Shown: in pieces, positions 1 through 8,011 of the stretch | How positions within the stretch are numbered: position 1 is the first letter of the stretch | Layout: the number at the start of each line of letters is the position of its first letter | DNA from: CG2-30-36-39 sp964433225 | Lineage (GTDB): Bacteria > Patescibacteriota > Microgenomatia > UBA1400 > PJMF01 | Length of the DNA: 32,272 nt | NCBI GenBank assembly: GCA_964433225.1 | Contig: CAYSQA010000007.1 | Coordinates: 1 to 32,272 of the forward strand | Reading direction: 5' to 3' | The notes under the pieces: generated by a model | Databases searched by the model: none | Told to the model about the DNA's origin: nothing | The model's input: only the letters and a program-made list of their open reading frames with translations | Made by a program: the position numbers and the translations under genes

Positions 1-280
1 ACCAATCTGCTGAAGTTGAGGCTTTACCGGTAGTATAGTTCCAGCCAAACTCAGCATTTTTTGGTTCTTTATCACTAGCAATTGCTGGTGAACCGTAATT
101 ACCAGTATCGGCTTGTTGTCTTAAGTCTTGATTAATTTTTGTCAGAGAAAAGGCAATGGCATTACCAATAGCTAGAAGTGTCAGGATGGCTATGCTTAAG
201 AAAAGCTTTTTTTTATTTCTGAGCTTGCCCATTTTTTGGGGTTGGAAATGAGGCTTTTGTTGATAGTTATTTACTTCCAC
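1..280 (-). CDS. Secreted or membrane-anchored protein, N-terminal part only
   Basis: The gene runs off the left edge, so only about 93 N-terminal residues are visible. Reading from GTG at 280 there are 16 polar residues (VEVNNYQQKPHFQPQK), then MGKLRNKKK, a hydrophobic stretch (LFLSIAILTLLAIGNAIAF) and an extracytoplasmic segment rich in Gly, Ala, Thr and Asn ending at the edge in TSADW. This is a signal anchor or signal peptide; the rest could be a pilin-like or other surface protein, but no family is recognisable. Two starts are possible: GTG at 280, lying 12 nt after a CATAAT hexamer as in other genes of this window, or ATG at 232. Neither has a Shine-Dalgarno. I prefer GTG at 280 slightly because of the -10 spacing. 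Confidence 0.6.
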   Translation of the reverse strand, partial: MEVNNYQQKPHFQPQKMGKLRNKKKLFLSIAILTLLAIGNAIAFSLTKINQDLRQQADTGNYGSPAIASDKEPKNAEFGWNYTTGKASTSADW

Positions 281-292
281 AAGAGAAATTCT

Positions 293-298
293 ATTATG
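293..298 (-). promoter_or_regulatory. Putative -10 box of the partial secreted-protein gene
   Basis: On the minus strand CATAAT ends 12 nt before the GTG at 280, implying a leader of only a few nucleotides. There is no good -35. This is the weakest of the close -10 boxes in the window. Confidence 0.35.
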
Positions 299-352
299 TT
301 TAAAACTAGATTAGAACACTCAACTTTGAGTTTTTATTTATGGTTTAAGTAT

Positions 353-577
353 TTATGGTTGAACGAAAAACAAAAATGAAAATAAAACGGTTAGGGCAAA
401 GCCAAAGTGGACCCAACCAAGCAACGTAATTTTTCCAGAAACAGGGGTGATTAAAGTTCTCTTCATGATTGAAATTTGTCTGATTACGACAAAAGCAAAG
501 ATTAAGTAAAAGAAAGAAGCTGAAATAAGTAGATATTTAAAGATCATTAACAAGGGAAAACTAAAATTTGTCGTCAT
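353..577 (-). CDS. Small two-TM membrane protein of unknown function
   Basis: A 74-residue protein with two hydrophobic segments (about residues 9-33 and 50-71) joined by a short basic loop (RQISIMKRTLITPVSGK). Small two-helix proteins of this kind are common in CPR genomes; no function can be given. Its ATG overlaps the stop of the upstream bPH2-type gene by one base (TAATG at 575-579), so it is probably translated by coupling. That makes it a real gene despite its size and suggests a joint role with the PH-domain protein at the membrane. Confidence 0.6.
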   Translation of the reverse strand: MTTNFSFPLLMIFKYLLISASFFYLIFAFVVIRQISIMKRTLITPVSGKITLLGWVHFGFALTVLFSFLFFVQP

Positions 578-1275
578 TATCTTACTCTCCCTTCTATTTT
601 TTCTTTTTCTTCTTCTAAAAGCAATTCATTTAAAATAGCGGCTACCTTGGCTGGTTGGGGCACATTTTCAAACTGGATCTCGGTTTTTTCTCCAGCTGTT
701 TGGATATAAACAGTGCCATAATCTACTACTGTTGCCAACATTCCTCCAGTCTTTGAGCTAATGTCTTGGATAGCATCTATTTTGGCTGAGGAAATATCTT
801 TGAATAATAATGACAAAAAATCCACATCAATAATTCGTTCATCAGTAATAATAAAAACACTAAAAAACCACACTAAAAATGTTTCTAGAGCAAAACCCAA
901 AGTAATGGTATACCAACCCAAAACCATAGCTGATTGGTAGGAAAGTGGGAAAAAATCAACAAATGATACCTTGGGCAATATAATTGGCATTAGCAACATT
1001 ACTAGAATAGTTGCTACTTTTTTAATCAGGGTAATAGGGTGTTGTCTGAGAACCAAAACGATTTGCTCCCCATCCATTTGGGTATCAAAACCGATTTTAA
1101 ATGGTTTTGGCAAAAAAGAGGCAAGATAATTTTTTTGTGGTTTTTCTTGTCTCATGATTTCTGAATACTCATCAACAGAATGACGTTTTTTAGTAGTTGA
1201 TGGAGCATCAGCAGAGTTTTGAGTCACTTGGTCTTTCTTTTTAGCCTGGTTAGAAGCATTAAATATTTCAGGCAT
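577..1275 (-). CDS. PH-domain (bPH2/YdbS-like) membrane protein
   Basis: A 232-residue protein. The first ~75 residues are polar and low complexity. The motif GEQIVLVLRQHPITLIKKV leads into two hydrophobic segments (about 87-105 and 115-145). The remainder (FIITDERIIDVDFLSLLFKDISSAKIDAIQDI...GTVYIQTAG...FENVPQP) matches the bacterial PH-like fold of YdbS/YdbT proteins, where 'T..R' and 'I.L..I..V' strands recur. The biochemical role of the family is unclear; it is a membrane-associated domain protein facing the cytoplasm. It heads a two-gene unit with the small TM gene after it. It is transcribed divergently from the SurA-N-like gene, from an extended -10 (TGcTATAAT) 13 nt before the ATG. Confidence 0.75.
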   Translation of the reverse strand: MPEIFNASNQAKKKDQVTQNSADAPSTTKKRHSVDEYSEIMRQEKPQKNYLASFLPKPFKIGFDTQMDGEQIVLVLRQHPITLIKKVATILVMLLMPIILPKVSFVDFFPLSYQSAMVLGWYTITLGFALETFLVWFFSVFIITDERIIDVDFLSLLFKDISSAKIDAIQDISSKTGGMLATVVDYGTVYIQTAGEKTEIQFENVPQPAKVAAILNELLLEEEKEKIEGRVR

Positions 1276-1288
1276 AGCAATAAACCTT

Positions 1289-1297
1289 ATTATAGCA
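1289..1297 (-). promoter_or_regulatory. Extended -10 promoter (TGcTATAAT)
   Basis: Minus-strand TGC-TATAAT is a perfect extended -10. The hexamer ends 13 nt from the ATG at 1275, so the predicted leader is about 6-7 nt. No TTGACA-like -35 is visible, as is normal for extended -10 promoters. Confidence 0.6.
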
Positions 1298-1347
1298 TTT
1301 TTAAATCAGGTCTAGGCATTTTGCAGAAGGTTTGATACATTCAAAGA

Positions 1348-2148
1348 ATGTCAAAAACAACCACAAAAAAGAGCAAAAAAACTCCTACTCGTACAAATAA
1401 ATCTACAGTTGCCAAAAAAACAACTAAGACTGTTGGCAAAAAATCAGTAGCAGTAACTAAAAAAATTACTGAAACAGCTCCAAAGAAGATGGTTAAACCG
1501 GTTGTAACAGCAACAACACCATTATCACCAGGATTAGATAATGTGAAAAAATTCTTTGCTAACCAAAAAAATGTAGTTATTTTGGTTGCTGCATTATTGT
1601 TTTTGGGAGTTGGTTATTTGTTGAAAGATGTATTTGTTGTAGCCATGGTTAATGGTAAGCCAGTTTACCGTTGGACAGTGATTCAACGGTTGGAAGAACA
1701 AGGTGGTCGACAGATTCTTGATTCAATTATTACTGAAAAACTAGTTAAGCAAGCAATCGATAGCTCTGGAATCAAAGTAGAACAAGCCGAGATTGATGCT
1801 GCGATTAAAGAAATTGAGGATAGAATCCTGGCTCAGGGTATGTCTTTAGATCAAGCCTTGGCAGCCCAAGGGATGACTAAAGATCAATTAGTTGAAGATA
1901 TTGTTTTGCAAAAAAGTGCCGAAAAAATTGTTGCTGACAAAATTGAGATTACCGAAGAAGAAGTTGATGCCTATATGGAAGAAAACAAAGAGTTCTTTCC
2001 AGAGGGTTCCGATCTTGATTCGATGAGAGAATTAGTCAAAGAACAACTGAAATCTTCAAAAATTAATGAAGAAATTCAAAATTGGGTTCAAGGGATTCAA
2101 GATGAAGCAAAGATTATTTATCTCAAAGAATACTCCGCAGCTTTATAG
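1348..2148 (+). CDS. Membrane-anchored SurA N-terminal-like chaperone without a PPIase domain
   Basis: A 266-residue protein. Residues 1-68 are a Lys/Thr/Ala/Pro-rich cytoplasmic tail resembling other basic tails in this window. A single TM segment lies at about 76-94 (VVILVAALLFLGVGYLL). The extracytoplasmic part (VAMVNGKPVYRWTVIQRLEEQ...ILDSIITEKLVKQAI...GIKVEQAEIDAAIKEIE...LVEDIVLQKSAEKIV...ITEEEVDAYMEENK) follows the helical SurA/PrsA N-terminal chaperone pattern: 'VNG..I....' followed by helices ending in an 'ITEEEV..YY.EN' linker. In PrsA/SurA a parvulin domain would follow; here the protein ends about 60 residues later, so it is chaperone-only. It probably helps fold exported proteins at the membrane. 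A bidirectional terminator follows it. Confidence 0.7.
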   Translation: MSKTTTKKSKKTPTRTNKSTVAKKTTKTVGKKSVAVTKKITETAPKKMVKPVVTATTPLSPGLDNVKKFFANQKNVVILVAALLFLGVGYLLKDVFVVAMVNGKPVYRWTVIQRLEEQGGRQILDSIITEKLVKQAIDSSGIKVEQAEIDAAIKEIEDRILAQGMSLDQALAAQGMTKDQLVEDIVLQKSAEKIVADKIEITEEEVDAYMEENKEFFPEGSDLDSMRELVKEQLKSSKINEEIQNWVQGIQDEAKIIYLKEYSAAL

Positions 2149-2173
2149 AAAATTAATTTATTTGAAATAACTT

Positions 2174-2202
2174 AAAAACCCCTCTTAATTGAGGGGTTTT
2201 TT
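2174..2202. terminator. Bidirectional rho-independent terminator
   Basis: A perfect 11-bp stem, AAAAACCCCTC / GAGGGGTTTTT, with a TTAATT loop. T-tracts occur on both strands. It lies between the convergent 1348-2148 gene and lepA and can serve both. Confidence 0.9.
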
Positions 2203-2211
2203 ATTACGATT

Positions 2212-4005
2212 TTAGGTCTTTAACACTGCCAAAAATGTTTCTTGATTTAGTTCAACCTTGCCGATAGATTTCATTTTTTTCTTACCCTTACTTTGTTTTC
2301 GTAAGAGCTTCATTCTTCTAGTTACATCACCTCCATAAAGTTTGGCGGTGACATCTTTGCGGTAGGCTTTAATAGTTTCACGAGCAATGATTTTGCCACC
2401 AATAGCAGCTTGAATTGGCACTTCAAACATTTGGCGGGGCACAACTTCTTTAAGTTTTTTGACTAAGTCTCTGCCTTTTTGTTCAGCCTTTTCTTTGACG
2501 GTAATAAAACTAAGCGCCTCGATCGACTCTTTGTTGATCATAATATCGACTTTAATGGCATTTACTAGTTGATAACCATCTAGCTCATATTCTAAAGAAG
2601 CAAAACCAGAAGTAGCTGATTTGAGTAGATCATGAAAATCAGTGATAAGCTCTGCTAGGGGGATTTGGTACTCCAATCTCACTCTAGTGCCAGCTCCAAT
2701 GGTATTAGTTAAAACACCTCTTTTTTCTCTGGCTAGTTTATAAACAGTGCCAACATAATCTTCTGGAGTAAAAATCGTTGCTTTAACCATTGGTTCTTCA
2801 ATGGTTTGGATTAAACTTGGATCAGGGAACTCTGCTGGAGTGTTAACGATAATTTTGTTTCCTTGTTTGTTGGTGATTTGATAACTCACTGATGGTGCCG
2901 TGGCAATTAAATCCAAGTCAAATTCTCTAGTTAAACGTTCTCGTACAATTTCGGCATGAAAAATCCCCAAAAACCCAACTCTTAAACCATTGCCCAAAGC
3001 TGTTGAGTGGGTTGGTTTGCTTTGTAAAGCTGAGTCATGTAATGACAGCTTTTCAAAAGCGTCTTTTAAAGCAGTAAAATCATTAGCATCAATTGGATAA
3101 AGCTCCATAAAAACCATTGGGGTAGGCTCTTTATAGCCTGCCAATCTAGTAACTTTATCTTTGTCTTGGTGCAGTGTTAAAGTGTCACCCACCTTAACGA
3201 GAGAGATATCCTTTAAACCGGTGGCTACATAACCCACATCACCGGCCGCCAACTCATTTTTTGCGACTCTTTCAGGTCTAAAAATTCCCAAACTAATGGG
3301 TTGGAAAGTAGTTTCTGTTGAGAGTAAATGCATGGGTGCTTTGGTTAGTTTGCCGTCAATTACTCTTAGATAAGCAATAACCCCTTGATGACTATCGAAT
3401 AAAGAAGTTACCACCATTGCTTTAGTTGGTTTATTTAAATCTCCGGTTGGGGCTGGGATTTTTTCTACAATAGCTTGGAGAACTTCTTCAATACCGAGGT
3501 TGTTTTTGGCTGATGTTTTATAAATTTCTTGTTCTGCTACTCCAAGTAAATCCATAATTTCGAGAGTAACTTGGTCAATATCTGCTGAAGGCAAATCAAT
3601 TTTATTGATGACAGGAATAATTTTAAGGCCTAAAGCTTTAGCTTTTTCAAAGTTGGCTAAAGTTTGTGCTTGGACACCTTGGGTTGCATCAATTAATAAG
3701 AGCGCTCCTTCACAAGCGGCCAGTGAACGACTAACTTCATAGCCAAAATCAACGTGGCCAGGAGTATCAATCAAATTAAGTTGGTAATTATTACCATTCA
3801 GCTCGTAATTCATCATTACAGGAGCGAGTTTGATAGTCACGCCTTTTTCTTGTTCGATAGGATTTGAGTCCATTACTCTTTGACGAGTTTCGTTTTTGGA
3901 AATCGTATTAGTTGCTTTTAAAAATGAATCAGTAAGGGTAGTTTTCCCATGATCAATGTGAGCAATAATTGAAAAATTTCTGATGTGAGCAAGCTTGTTT
4001 TCCAT
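2212..4005 (-). CDS. lepA: Elongation factor 4 (LepA), ribosome-associated translational GTPase
   Basis: A 597-residue protein, the usual EF-4 length. It binds ribosomes and hydrolyses GTP, and is thought to remodel stalled or mis-translocated ribosomes or assist 30S biogenesis. G1 is AHIDHGKTT (residues 15-23), switch I contains EKGVTI (53-58), G3 is DTPGH (80-84) and G4 is NKID (134-137). The C-terminus has the LepA-specific domain (DVTRRMKLLRKQSKGKKKMKSIG). The gene follows rpsT with an 87-bp gap containing an AT-rich inverted repeat, and it ends against a shared terminator. The start (MENKLAHIRNFSIIAHIDHGK) is canonical. Confidence 0.98.
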   Translation of the reverse strand: MENKLAHIRNFSIIAHIDHGKTTLTDSFLKATNTISKNETRQRVMDSNPIEQEKGVTIKLAPVMMNYELNGNNYQLNLIDTPGHVDFGYEVSRSLAACEGALLLIDATQGVQAQTLANFEKAKALGLKIIPVINKIDLPSADIDQVTLEIMDLLGVAEQEIYKTSAKNNLGIEEVLQAIVEKIPAPTGDLNKPTKAMVVTSLFDSHQGVIAYLRVIDGKLTKAPMHLLSTETTFQPISLGIFRPERVAKNELAAGDVGYVATGLKDISLVKVGDTLTLHQDKDKVTRLAGYKEPTPMVFMELYPIDANDFTALKDAFEKLSLHDSALQSKPTHSTALGNGLRVGFLGIFHAEIVRERLTREFDLDLIATAPSVSYQITNKQGNKIIVNTPAEFPDPSLIQTIEEPMVKATIFTPEDYVGTVYKLAREKRGVLTNTIGAGTRVRLEYQIPLAELITDFHDLLKSATSGFASLEYELDGYQLVNAIKVDIMINKESIEALSFITVKEKAEQKGRDLVKKLKEVVPRQMFEVPIQAAIGGKIIARETIKAYRKDVTAKLYGGDVTRRMKLLRKQSKGKKKMKSIGKVELNQETFLAVLKT

Positions 4006-4025
4006 TTTTTACCATTAACTAATAG

Positions 4026-4050
4026 ATTGATATATAAAAATAATATCAAT
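4026..4050. repeat. AT-rich inverted repeat between rpsT and lepA
   Basis: ATTGATAT (4026-4033) and ATATCAAT (4043-4050) form a perfect 8-bp stem with a 9-nt loop. It may be an RNA hairpin in the rpsT-lepA intergenic region or part of a lepA promoter; no T-tract follows on the minus strand, so it is not a clear terminator. Confidence 0.4.
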
Positions 4051-4092
4051 TTATTGATAAATTAAAGTTTTCACAATTAGCCGCAGAATAAA

Positions 4093-4407
4093 TTATTTTT
4101 TTGCGGGTTTTTTTGTGGTTTTTTTCTTAGTTGTGGAGGCTTTTTTACTAGCAACTTTTTTGTCAATTTTAGTTGGTTTGACTAGCTTAGCAAGTTGTTT
4201 TTTCAAACGAGCAGCTTTGTTTGCATGAAAAATATTTTTCTTAACAGCTTTATCGATAGAAGAGTAAGCTCCAGCCAAAACCTCCATAGTTGGGTTTTTT
4301 TTGACTTTATCGATAGATGTTTTGGTTTTAGTTTTAGTTACCTTGTTACGAGTAGTTTTTTTCTTACTTACTCTCAAAGCTTTTTTTGCATTAGATAAGA
4401 TTGGCAT
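4093..4407 (-). CDS. rpsT: 30S ribosomal protein S20 (bS20)
   Basis: A 104-residue protein from ATG at 4407. The N-terminus MPILSNAKKALRVSKKKTTRNK matches the conserved S20 opening (K.AKK..R.S..R...N), and the central part (YSSIDKAVKKNIFHANKAARLKKQLAKL) matches the S20 helical bundle (S.iDKA.kkgiih.NkAaR.KSrL). A Lys/Thr/Ala-rich tail of about 20 residues makes it longer than E. coli S20 (87 residues). An in-frame TTG at 4425 would extend it, but a TATAAT (4417-4422) lies inside that extension and only 9 nt before the ATG, so the ATG is preferred and the mRNA is probably leaderless. It lies upstream of lepA and is divergent from murJ. Confidence 0.9.
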   Translation of the reverse strand: MPILSNAKKALRVSKKKTTRNKVTKTKTKTSIDKVKKNPTMEVLAGAYSSIDKAVKKNIFHANKAARLKKQLAKLVKPTKIDKKVASKKASTTKKKTTKKPAKK

Positions 4408-4416
4408 AGATCGAGA

Positions 4417-4422
4417 ATTATA
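4417..4422 (-). promoter_or_regulatory. -10 box of rpsT
   Basis: Perfect TATAAT on the minus strand, 9 nt before the rpsT ATG. The expected transcription start falls within about 2 nt of the ATG, which means a leaderless mRNA. It also rules out the upstream TTG start. Confidence 0.6.
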
Positions 4423-4505
4423 CAACCTAGATCTAGTTTTCGCAATGGACTGTTCTCAAGAATGAGAAATTCAGATCAAACTCTTTTTTTTCTCCAGACA
4501 ATCCC

Positions 4506-4511
4506 TATAAT
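4506..4511 (+). promoter_or_regulatory. -10 box of murJ
   Basis: Perfect TATAAT ending 9 nt before the murJ ATG at 4521, with no Shine-Dalgarno in the gap (ctataagta). A leaderless transcript is predicted. Confidence 0.6.
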
Positions 4512-4520
4512 CTATAAGTA

Positions 4521-6212
4521 ATGTTTTTTAAACTTTCAAGATTTTTTAGTCAAAATACTAAATGGCTAGAGAAACAACAAACCTCTATTTTGTCGGCTGC
4601 TTTGATTATCACTTTGGCTAATATTGCTTCTTCAGTGGCGGGATTATTGAGGGAAAGATTGTTGATCTCCTCATTTTTTGATTCAGTAGCTACGCAACAA
4701 GCTTACGAAGCTTTCCAGATTGCTTTTCAGATTCCAGACATGCTTTTTCAATTAATCGTGCTAGGCGCTGTCTCTGCAGCCTTTATTCCACTTTTTACTG
4801 ATTTAAGAAAAAAAGATGAACAACAGGCTTTTCGGTTTACTTCTTCAGTGATGAACTTATTAGTATTGGTGTTTTTGGTAGTGGCAATTGTAGTGGCGGT
4901 TTTTGCTGAACCGATCACTAAATGGAGAACTGGAGTAGAGTTTACGACTACTCAGATTGAGTTGGCCGTTGGTTTGACTAGACTAATGCTTTTTAGTCAA
5001 CTCTTTTTTGCTATTTCTAATTTTTTGACTGGTATGTTGCAGTCTTATCAAAGATTTATCGTCTCGGCTGTCGCTCCAGTTTTTTATAATTTCGGTATTA
5101 TTCTTGGTGTGTTTCTGTTTAAAGATGTGTTTGGAATTTACTCAGCTGGTTTGGGAGTAATTATTGGTGCTTTTTTACATATGTTGGTACAACTTCCTTC
5201 AGTTAAAAGGTTGGGTTTTAGGCATCGTTTTGTTTTTGATATTAAAGATTGGTCAGTAAGACGATTGTTTTCTTTAATGCCCCCAAGGGTTTTAGCTTTG
5301 AGTGTTTCTGAATTACAGAATTTGGGTTTGGGATTTTTTGCGACTACTATTGGGGGATTAAGTTTTGTGGTGATTCGGTTGGGTTTGCGACTGATGACGA
5401 TTCCAATTAGATTATTTGGAGTTCCTATTAGCCAGGCATCTTTACCTTTTTTTTCTCAAGAAACTCAAGAAGAAGAAAGAAAAAGATTTGCTTCATTGGT
5501 GGTTCAGTCTTTGCATCAAATCTCTTTTTTTGCTCTACCAGCTTCGGTATTACTGTTAATCTTAAGAATTCCTATTGTTCGGTTGGTTTTTGGAGCAGAA
5601 AATTTTCCTTGGAGAACCACGGTTTTAACTGGAAAAGTCGTCGCAATCTTGGCTATTTCAGTGGCAGCTCAAGCTATGGTGCAGTTATTAGTGCGGGCTT
5701 TTTATGCTTTAAAAAATACTAAAACTCCATTTTTGATTACTTCGATCACAGTTGCAGTGTATTTTTTGATTAGTGTATTTTTTGTTTATGTTACCAACTG
5801 GGGAGTCCTGGGTTTGGCTTGGGCTACCACCATTAGTGCTTATCTAGAATTGGCTTTATTTTTTATTTTTCTTCAGCCAAGGGCCAAGTGTTTTACTAGT
5901 TCAGATTTTTGGTGGCCGCAACTTAAAATGATTATGTCTAGTTTTTTAATGGCGGTGTTCTTGTATTTACCTTTTAGAATTTTGGATGAAGTGGTGTTTG
6001 ATACTTCCAGAACTTTAGAATTGATTGCGTTAACCTTTTCTACTGGAACGGTAGGCATGTTAGTTTATATCTATTTTTCATACCTTTTCGATGTCAAAGA
6101 ACTGAGTTATATATCTAAGATATTCTCAATGGTGAGTGGTAAATGGCAAGGCTTGTTGTCTAGTTCTAAAGAAATTTTGGTTGATACCAAAGTGGAAGGG
6201 AATGAAGTTTAG
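4521..6212 (+). CDS. murJ: Lipid II flippase MurJ (MviN family)
   Basis: A 563-residue polytopic protein with about 14 hydrophobic segments, in the range of MurJ (about 510-550). It flips lipid II across the cytoplasmic membrane for peptidoglycan synthesis. Family signatures are visible: ANIASSVAGLLRERLLISSFFD near the N-terminus, FQIAFQIPDMLFQLIVLGAVSAAFIPLFT (equivalent to the 'A...P......GA...AF.P.f' motif), PFFSQE around position 310 and QLLVRAFYALKNTKTP around position 390, typical of the 'R.FYA..dtktP' motif. The product would supply the two class A PBPs encoded in this window. It is followed after a gap by the pilN-like gene, which has its own promoter. Confidence 0.95.
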   Translation: MFFKLSRFFSQNTKWLEKQQTSILSAALIITLANIASSVAGLLRERLLISSFFDSVATQQAYEAFQIAFQIPDMLFQLIVLGAVSAAFIPLFTDLRKKDEQQAFRFTSSVMNLLVLVFLVVAIVVAVFAEPITKWRTGVEFTTTQIELAVGLTRLMLFSQLFFAISNFLTGMLQSYQRFIVSAVAPVFYNFGIILGVFLFKDVFGIYSAGLGVIIGAFLHMLVQLPSVKRLGFRHRFVFDIKDWSVRRLFSLMPPRVLALSVSELQNLGLGFFATTIGGLSFVVIRLGLRLMTIPIRLFGVPISQASLPFFSQETQEEERKRFASLVVQSLHQISFFALPASVLLLILRIPIVRLVFGAENFPWRTTVLTGKVVAILAISVAAQAMVQLLVRAFYALKNTKTPFLITSITVAVYFLISVFFVYVTNWGVLGLAWATTISAYLELALFFIFLQPRAKCFTSSDFWWPQLKMIMSSFLMAVFLYLPFRILDEVVFDTSRTLELIALTFSTGTVGMLVYIYFSYLFDVKELSYISKIFSMVSGKWQGLLSSSKEILVDTKVEGNEV

Positions 6213-6221
6213 TTGTTTTCC

Positions 6222-6250
6222 TTGTAGCTTGAGTAAAAACAGCTTACAAT
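6222..6250 (+). promoter_or_regulatory. Promoter of the pilN-like operon (TTGTAG-N17-TACAAT)
   Basis: TTGTAG (6222-6227) and TACAAT (6245-6250) are separated by 17 bp. Transcription would start near 6257, which places the in-frame TTG at 6254 upstream of the transcript and supports ATG at 6269 as the start. Confidence 0.5.
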
Positions 6251-6268
6251 GAGTTGAGTACTGCCCTT

Positions 6269-6847
6269 ATGCCAACTGAAAAAACCGCGACGATCGATAT
6301 TAACCTTGTTCCCAAAGACCCCTTTTTTGAGACTTTACTAGGGAGAGGTTTGAAGTGGGCATTGTCTGCTGGTCGATATATTGTGATGTTTACTGAGTTG
6401 ATTGTAGTTTTGAGTTTTGTGACTCGTTTTTATCTTGATCGACAAATTACCGATTTAAATAGAGCAATTTTTCAGAAAGAATCAGTGATTAATTCTTATG
6501 GCAATTTTGAACAAGAGGTAAGAGCGATTCAAACAAGAATTGCCCAATATGAAGAGATAGAACAAAGCGCAAATATTGCCGATACTTTTCCTTCATTGGC
6601 TGAGGTTGTGCCAACTGGAATTAAGTTAGATGAGTTAGTGATTTACCCTGATAGAGTTGCCTTAAAAGGAACGGTCTTATCTCAGAAATCACTAAATATC
6701 TTGATTAATAATCTTCAAATTTCACCCAAGTTTCATAATATTGTTGTTAGTACGATTGAATCTGAAGGCATAAAGTCATCTGGTTTTTCGTTTCAATTAA
6801 CAGCCCAAACTCAGGAAGCAGTGACCCAAAAGGCAGTAAAAAAATAA
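6269..6847 (+). CDS. PilN-like type IV pilus assembly protein
   Basis: A 192-residue protein starting MPTEKTATIDINLVPKDPF. The 'INLvP' element just before a single TM segment (about residues 33-55) is the hallmark of PilN, which in known systems uses it to bind PilM. After the TM there is a coiled-coil stretch (LDRQITDLNRAIFQKESVINSYGNFEQ) and a small alpha/beta domain (LAEVVPTGIKLDELVIYPDRVALKGTVLSQKSLNILINNL) typical of PilN/GspL C-terminal folds. PilN forms the inner-membrane alignment complex with PilO and PilM. A PilO-like gene follows after 20 nt. The upstream in-frame TTG at 6254 is rejected because it lies within 3 nt of the -10 box. Confidence 0.75.
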   Translation: MPTEKTATIDINLVPKDPFFETLLGRGLKWALSAGRYIVMFTELIVVLSFVTRFYLDRQITDLNRAIFQKESVINSYGNFEQEVRAIQTRIAQYEEIEQSANIADTFPSLAEVVPTGIKLDELVIYPDRVALKGTVLSQKSLNILINNLQISPKFHNIVVSTIESEGIKSSGFSFQLTAQTQEAVTQKAVKK

Positions 6848-6867
6848 TTAATTTAGTGATCTAAAAA

Positions 6868-7488
6868 ATGGCACAAACAACTCGACAAGAACAAATTACT
6901 AAACTTCTTGATAATTTTTACCACAATCCAGTGGCAGTAGTTTCTTTTGAATTATTTTTATCAATAGTAGTGGTGATCTTTTTTGCTGTTTTTGCCATCA
7001 GACCAACTTTATTAACGATGTCTGAGCTAGTTAAAGAAATCGAGGACAAGCGCAAATTAGATACTCAAATGGCTCAAAAAGTAGCTGCTTTGGGAACAGC
7101 TCAAGCTCAATACCTGACAATTCAAGATAGAATTGGCGTGTTGGAAGAAGCGTTGCCTAGGGGAGCAAACGTGACTCATACCTTAAAAATCATTGAAAGA
7201 ATTGCTAGTGAGCAGAATTTAGCTATTACCAACATGACTTTATTGGATATTCCTGAAGATCCTTCGGTTGATAAAGCTTTTGTTGATTTGGAGAGAAAGG
7301 CTATGCCGATTCAAATGTCAGTCGTTGGTTCTTATAGCTCTATTAGAGGATTTGTCGAAGGTTTAAGAAATTCTCGTAGAAGTTTTACAACAGAGAGAAT
7401 TACTTTTTCTACGGAAGATAACCGAGGCCAGAAATCATTGGAGGCAACTATTTTAATTGCTGCTCCTTATTTTGGAGAAAAGGACTAA
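6868..7488 (+). CDS. PilO-like type IV pilus assembly protein
   Basis: A 206-residue protein with a short cytoplasmic N-terminus, one TM segment (about 24-44), a coiled coil (LVKEIEDKRKLDTQMAQKVAALGTAQAQY) and a ferredoxin-like C-terminal domain (LEEALPRGANVTHTLKIIERIASEQNLAITNMTLLDIP... MSVVGSYSSIRGFVEGLRNSRRSFTTERITF). The 'LP....v...L..I..iA...gl.i' and 'v.GsY..i..Fl..l...rR......i.f' patterns are typical of PilO. It would dimerise with the PilN-like protein. The stop overlaps the next start (TAATG), indicating translational coupling. Confidence 0.8.
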   Translation: MAQTTRQEQITKLLDNFYHNPVAVVSFELFLSIVVVIFFAVFAIRPTLLTMSELVKEIEDKRKLDTQMAQKVAALGTAQAQYLTIQDRIGVLEEALPRGANVTHTLKIIERIASEQNLAITNMTLLDIPEDPSVDKAFVDLERKAMPIQMSVVGSYSSIRGFVEGLRNSRRSFTTERITFSTEDNRGQKSLEATILIAAPYFGEKD

Positions 7489-7883
7489 TGGTAGAAAATT
7501 CTTTTCAAGATCAATTAAAAAGTTTACAAAAAAGAAAAGAGCTCTTGATTATTTTATTGTTTTTATTTGTAATCATTATTTTTTGGATTGGTTTAAGTTT
7601 ATTTACTTCTCAACAAAAACTAGGAATTACTTCCGAACAAAAAAAATTAGCCCAACCTTTAACACCCAATATTAATATTAGTGTTTTGGAAAAAGTAGAA
7701 CAAAAAAGAGTTTTTTCTGAATTTGAACTACAAGATTTTCCGATTTATGCTCTTTACCAAGATGGGGGAACAACTAAAGTGATTGATATTAGAGTTGGAC
7801 TACCAGATGAAAATTTGATTATTAAAAGTGATGTTGTTGAATCAACTATTGCAGCGGAGGAACTATCACCCATTAGTAATTAA
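7488..7883 (+). CDS. Single-pass membrane protein in the pilN/pilO unit
   Basis: A 131-residue protein with a basic N-terminus (KSLQKRKE), one TM segment (about 19-39) and an extracytoplasmic tail with strand-like segments (FPIYALYQDGGTTKVIDIRVGLPDENLI). Position suggests a PilP-like or accessory component, but there is no lipobox and the sequence does not allow a family call. Translation is coupled to pilO by TAATG; GGAG/AAAGG upstream can act as Shine-Dalgarno. Confidence 0.6.
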   Translation: MVENSFQDQLKSLQKRKELLIILLFLFVIIIFWIGLSLFTSQQKLGITSEQKKLAQPLTPNINISVLEKVEQKRVFSEFELQDFPIYALYQDGGTTKVIDIRVGLPDENLIIKSDVVESTIAAEELSPISN

Positions 7884-8011
7884 ATTTTGGAATTTTAGGA
7901 GAGGTCTTTACTTGAGTAATAGTCAAAAAAGTTTCATGTTTTTTTCGCCTTGTGGTTTTACTTAGATTTCTCTAGAGTATTAACAGGAGTGTTTTAGCTC
8001 CAGTCTTTTGT

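Noticed and set aside
4195..4398. Plus-strand reading frame opposite rpsT
   Set aside because: It mirrors Lys/Ala codons of S20 as Phe/Ser-rich sequence.
4408..4425. TTG start for S20 at 4425
   Set aside because: A TATAAT lies within the extension, and S20 alignments start at the downstream Met.
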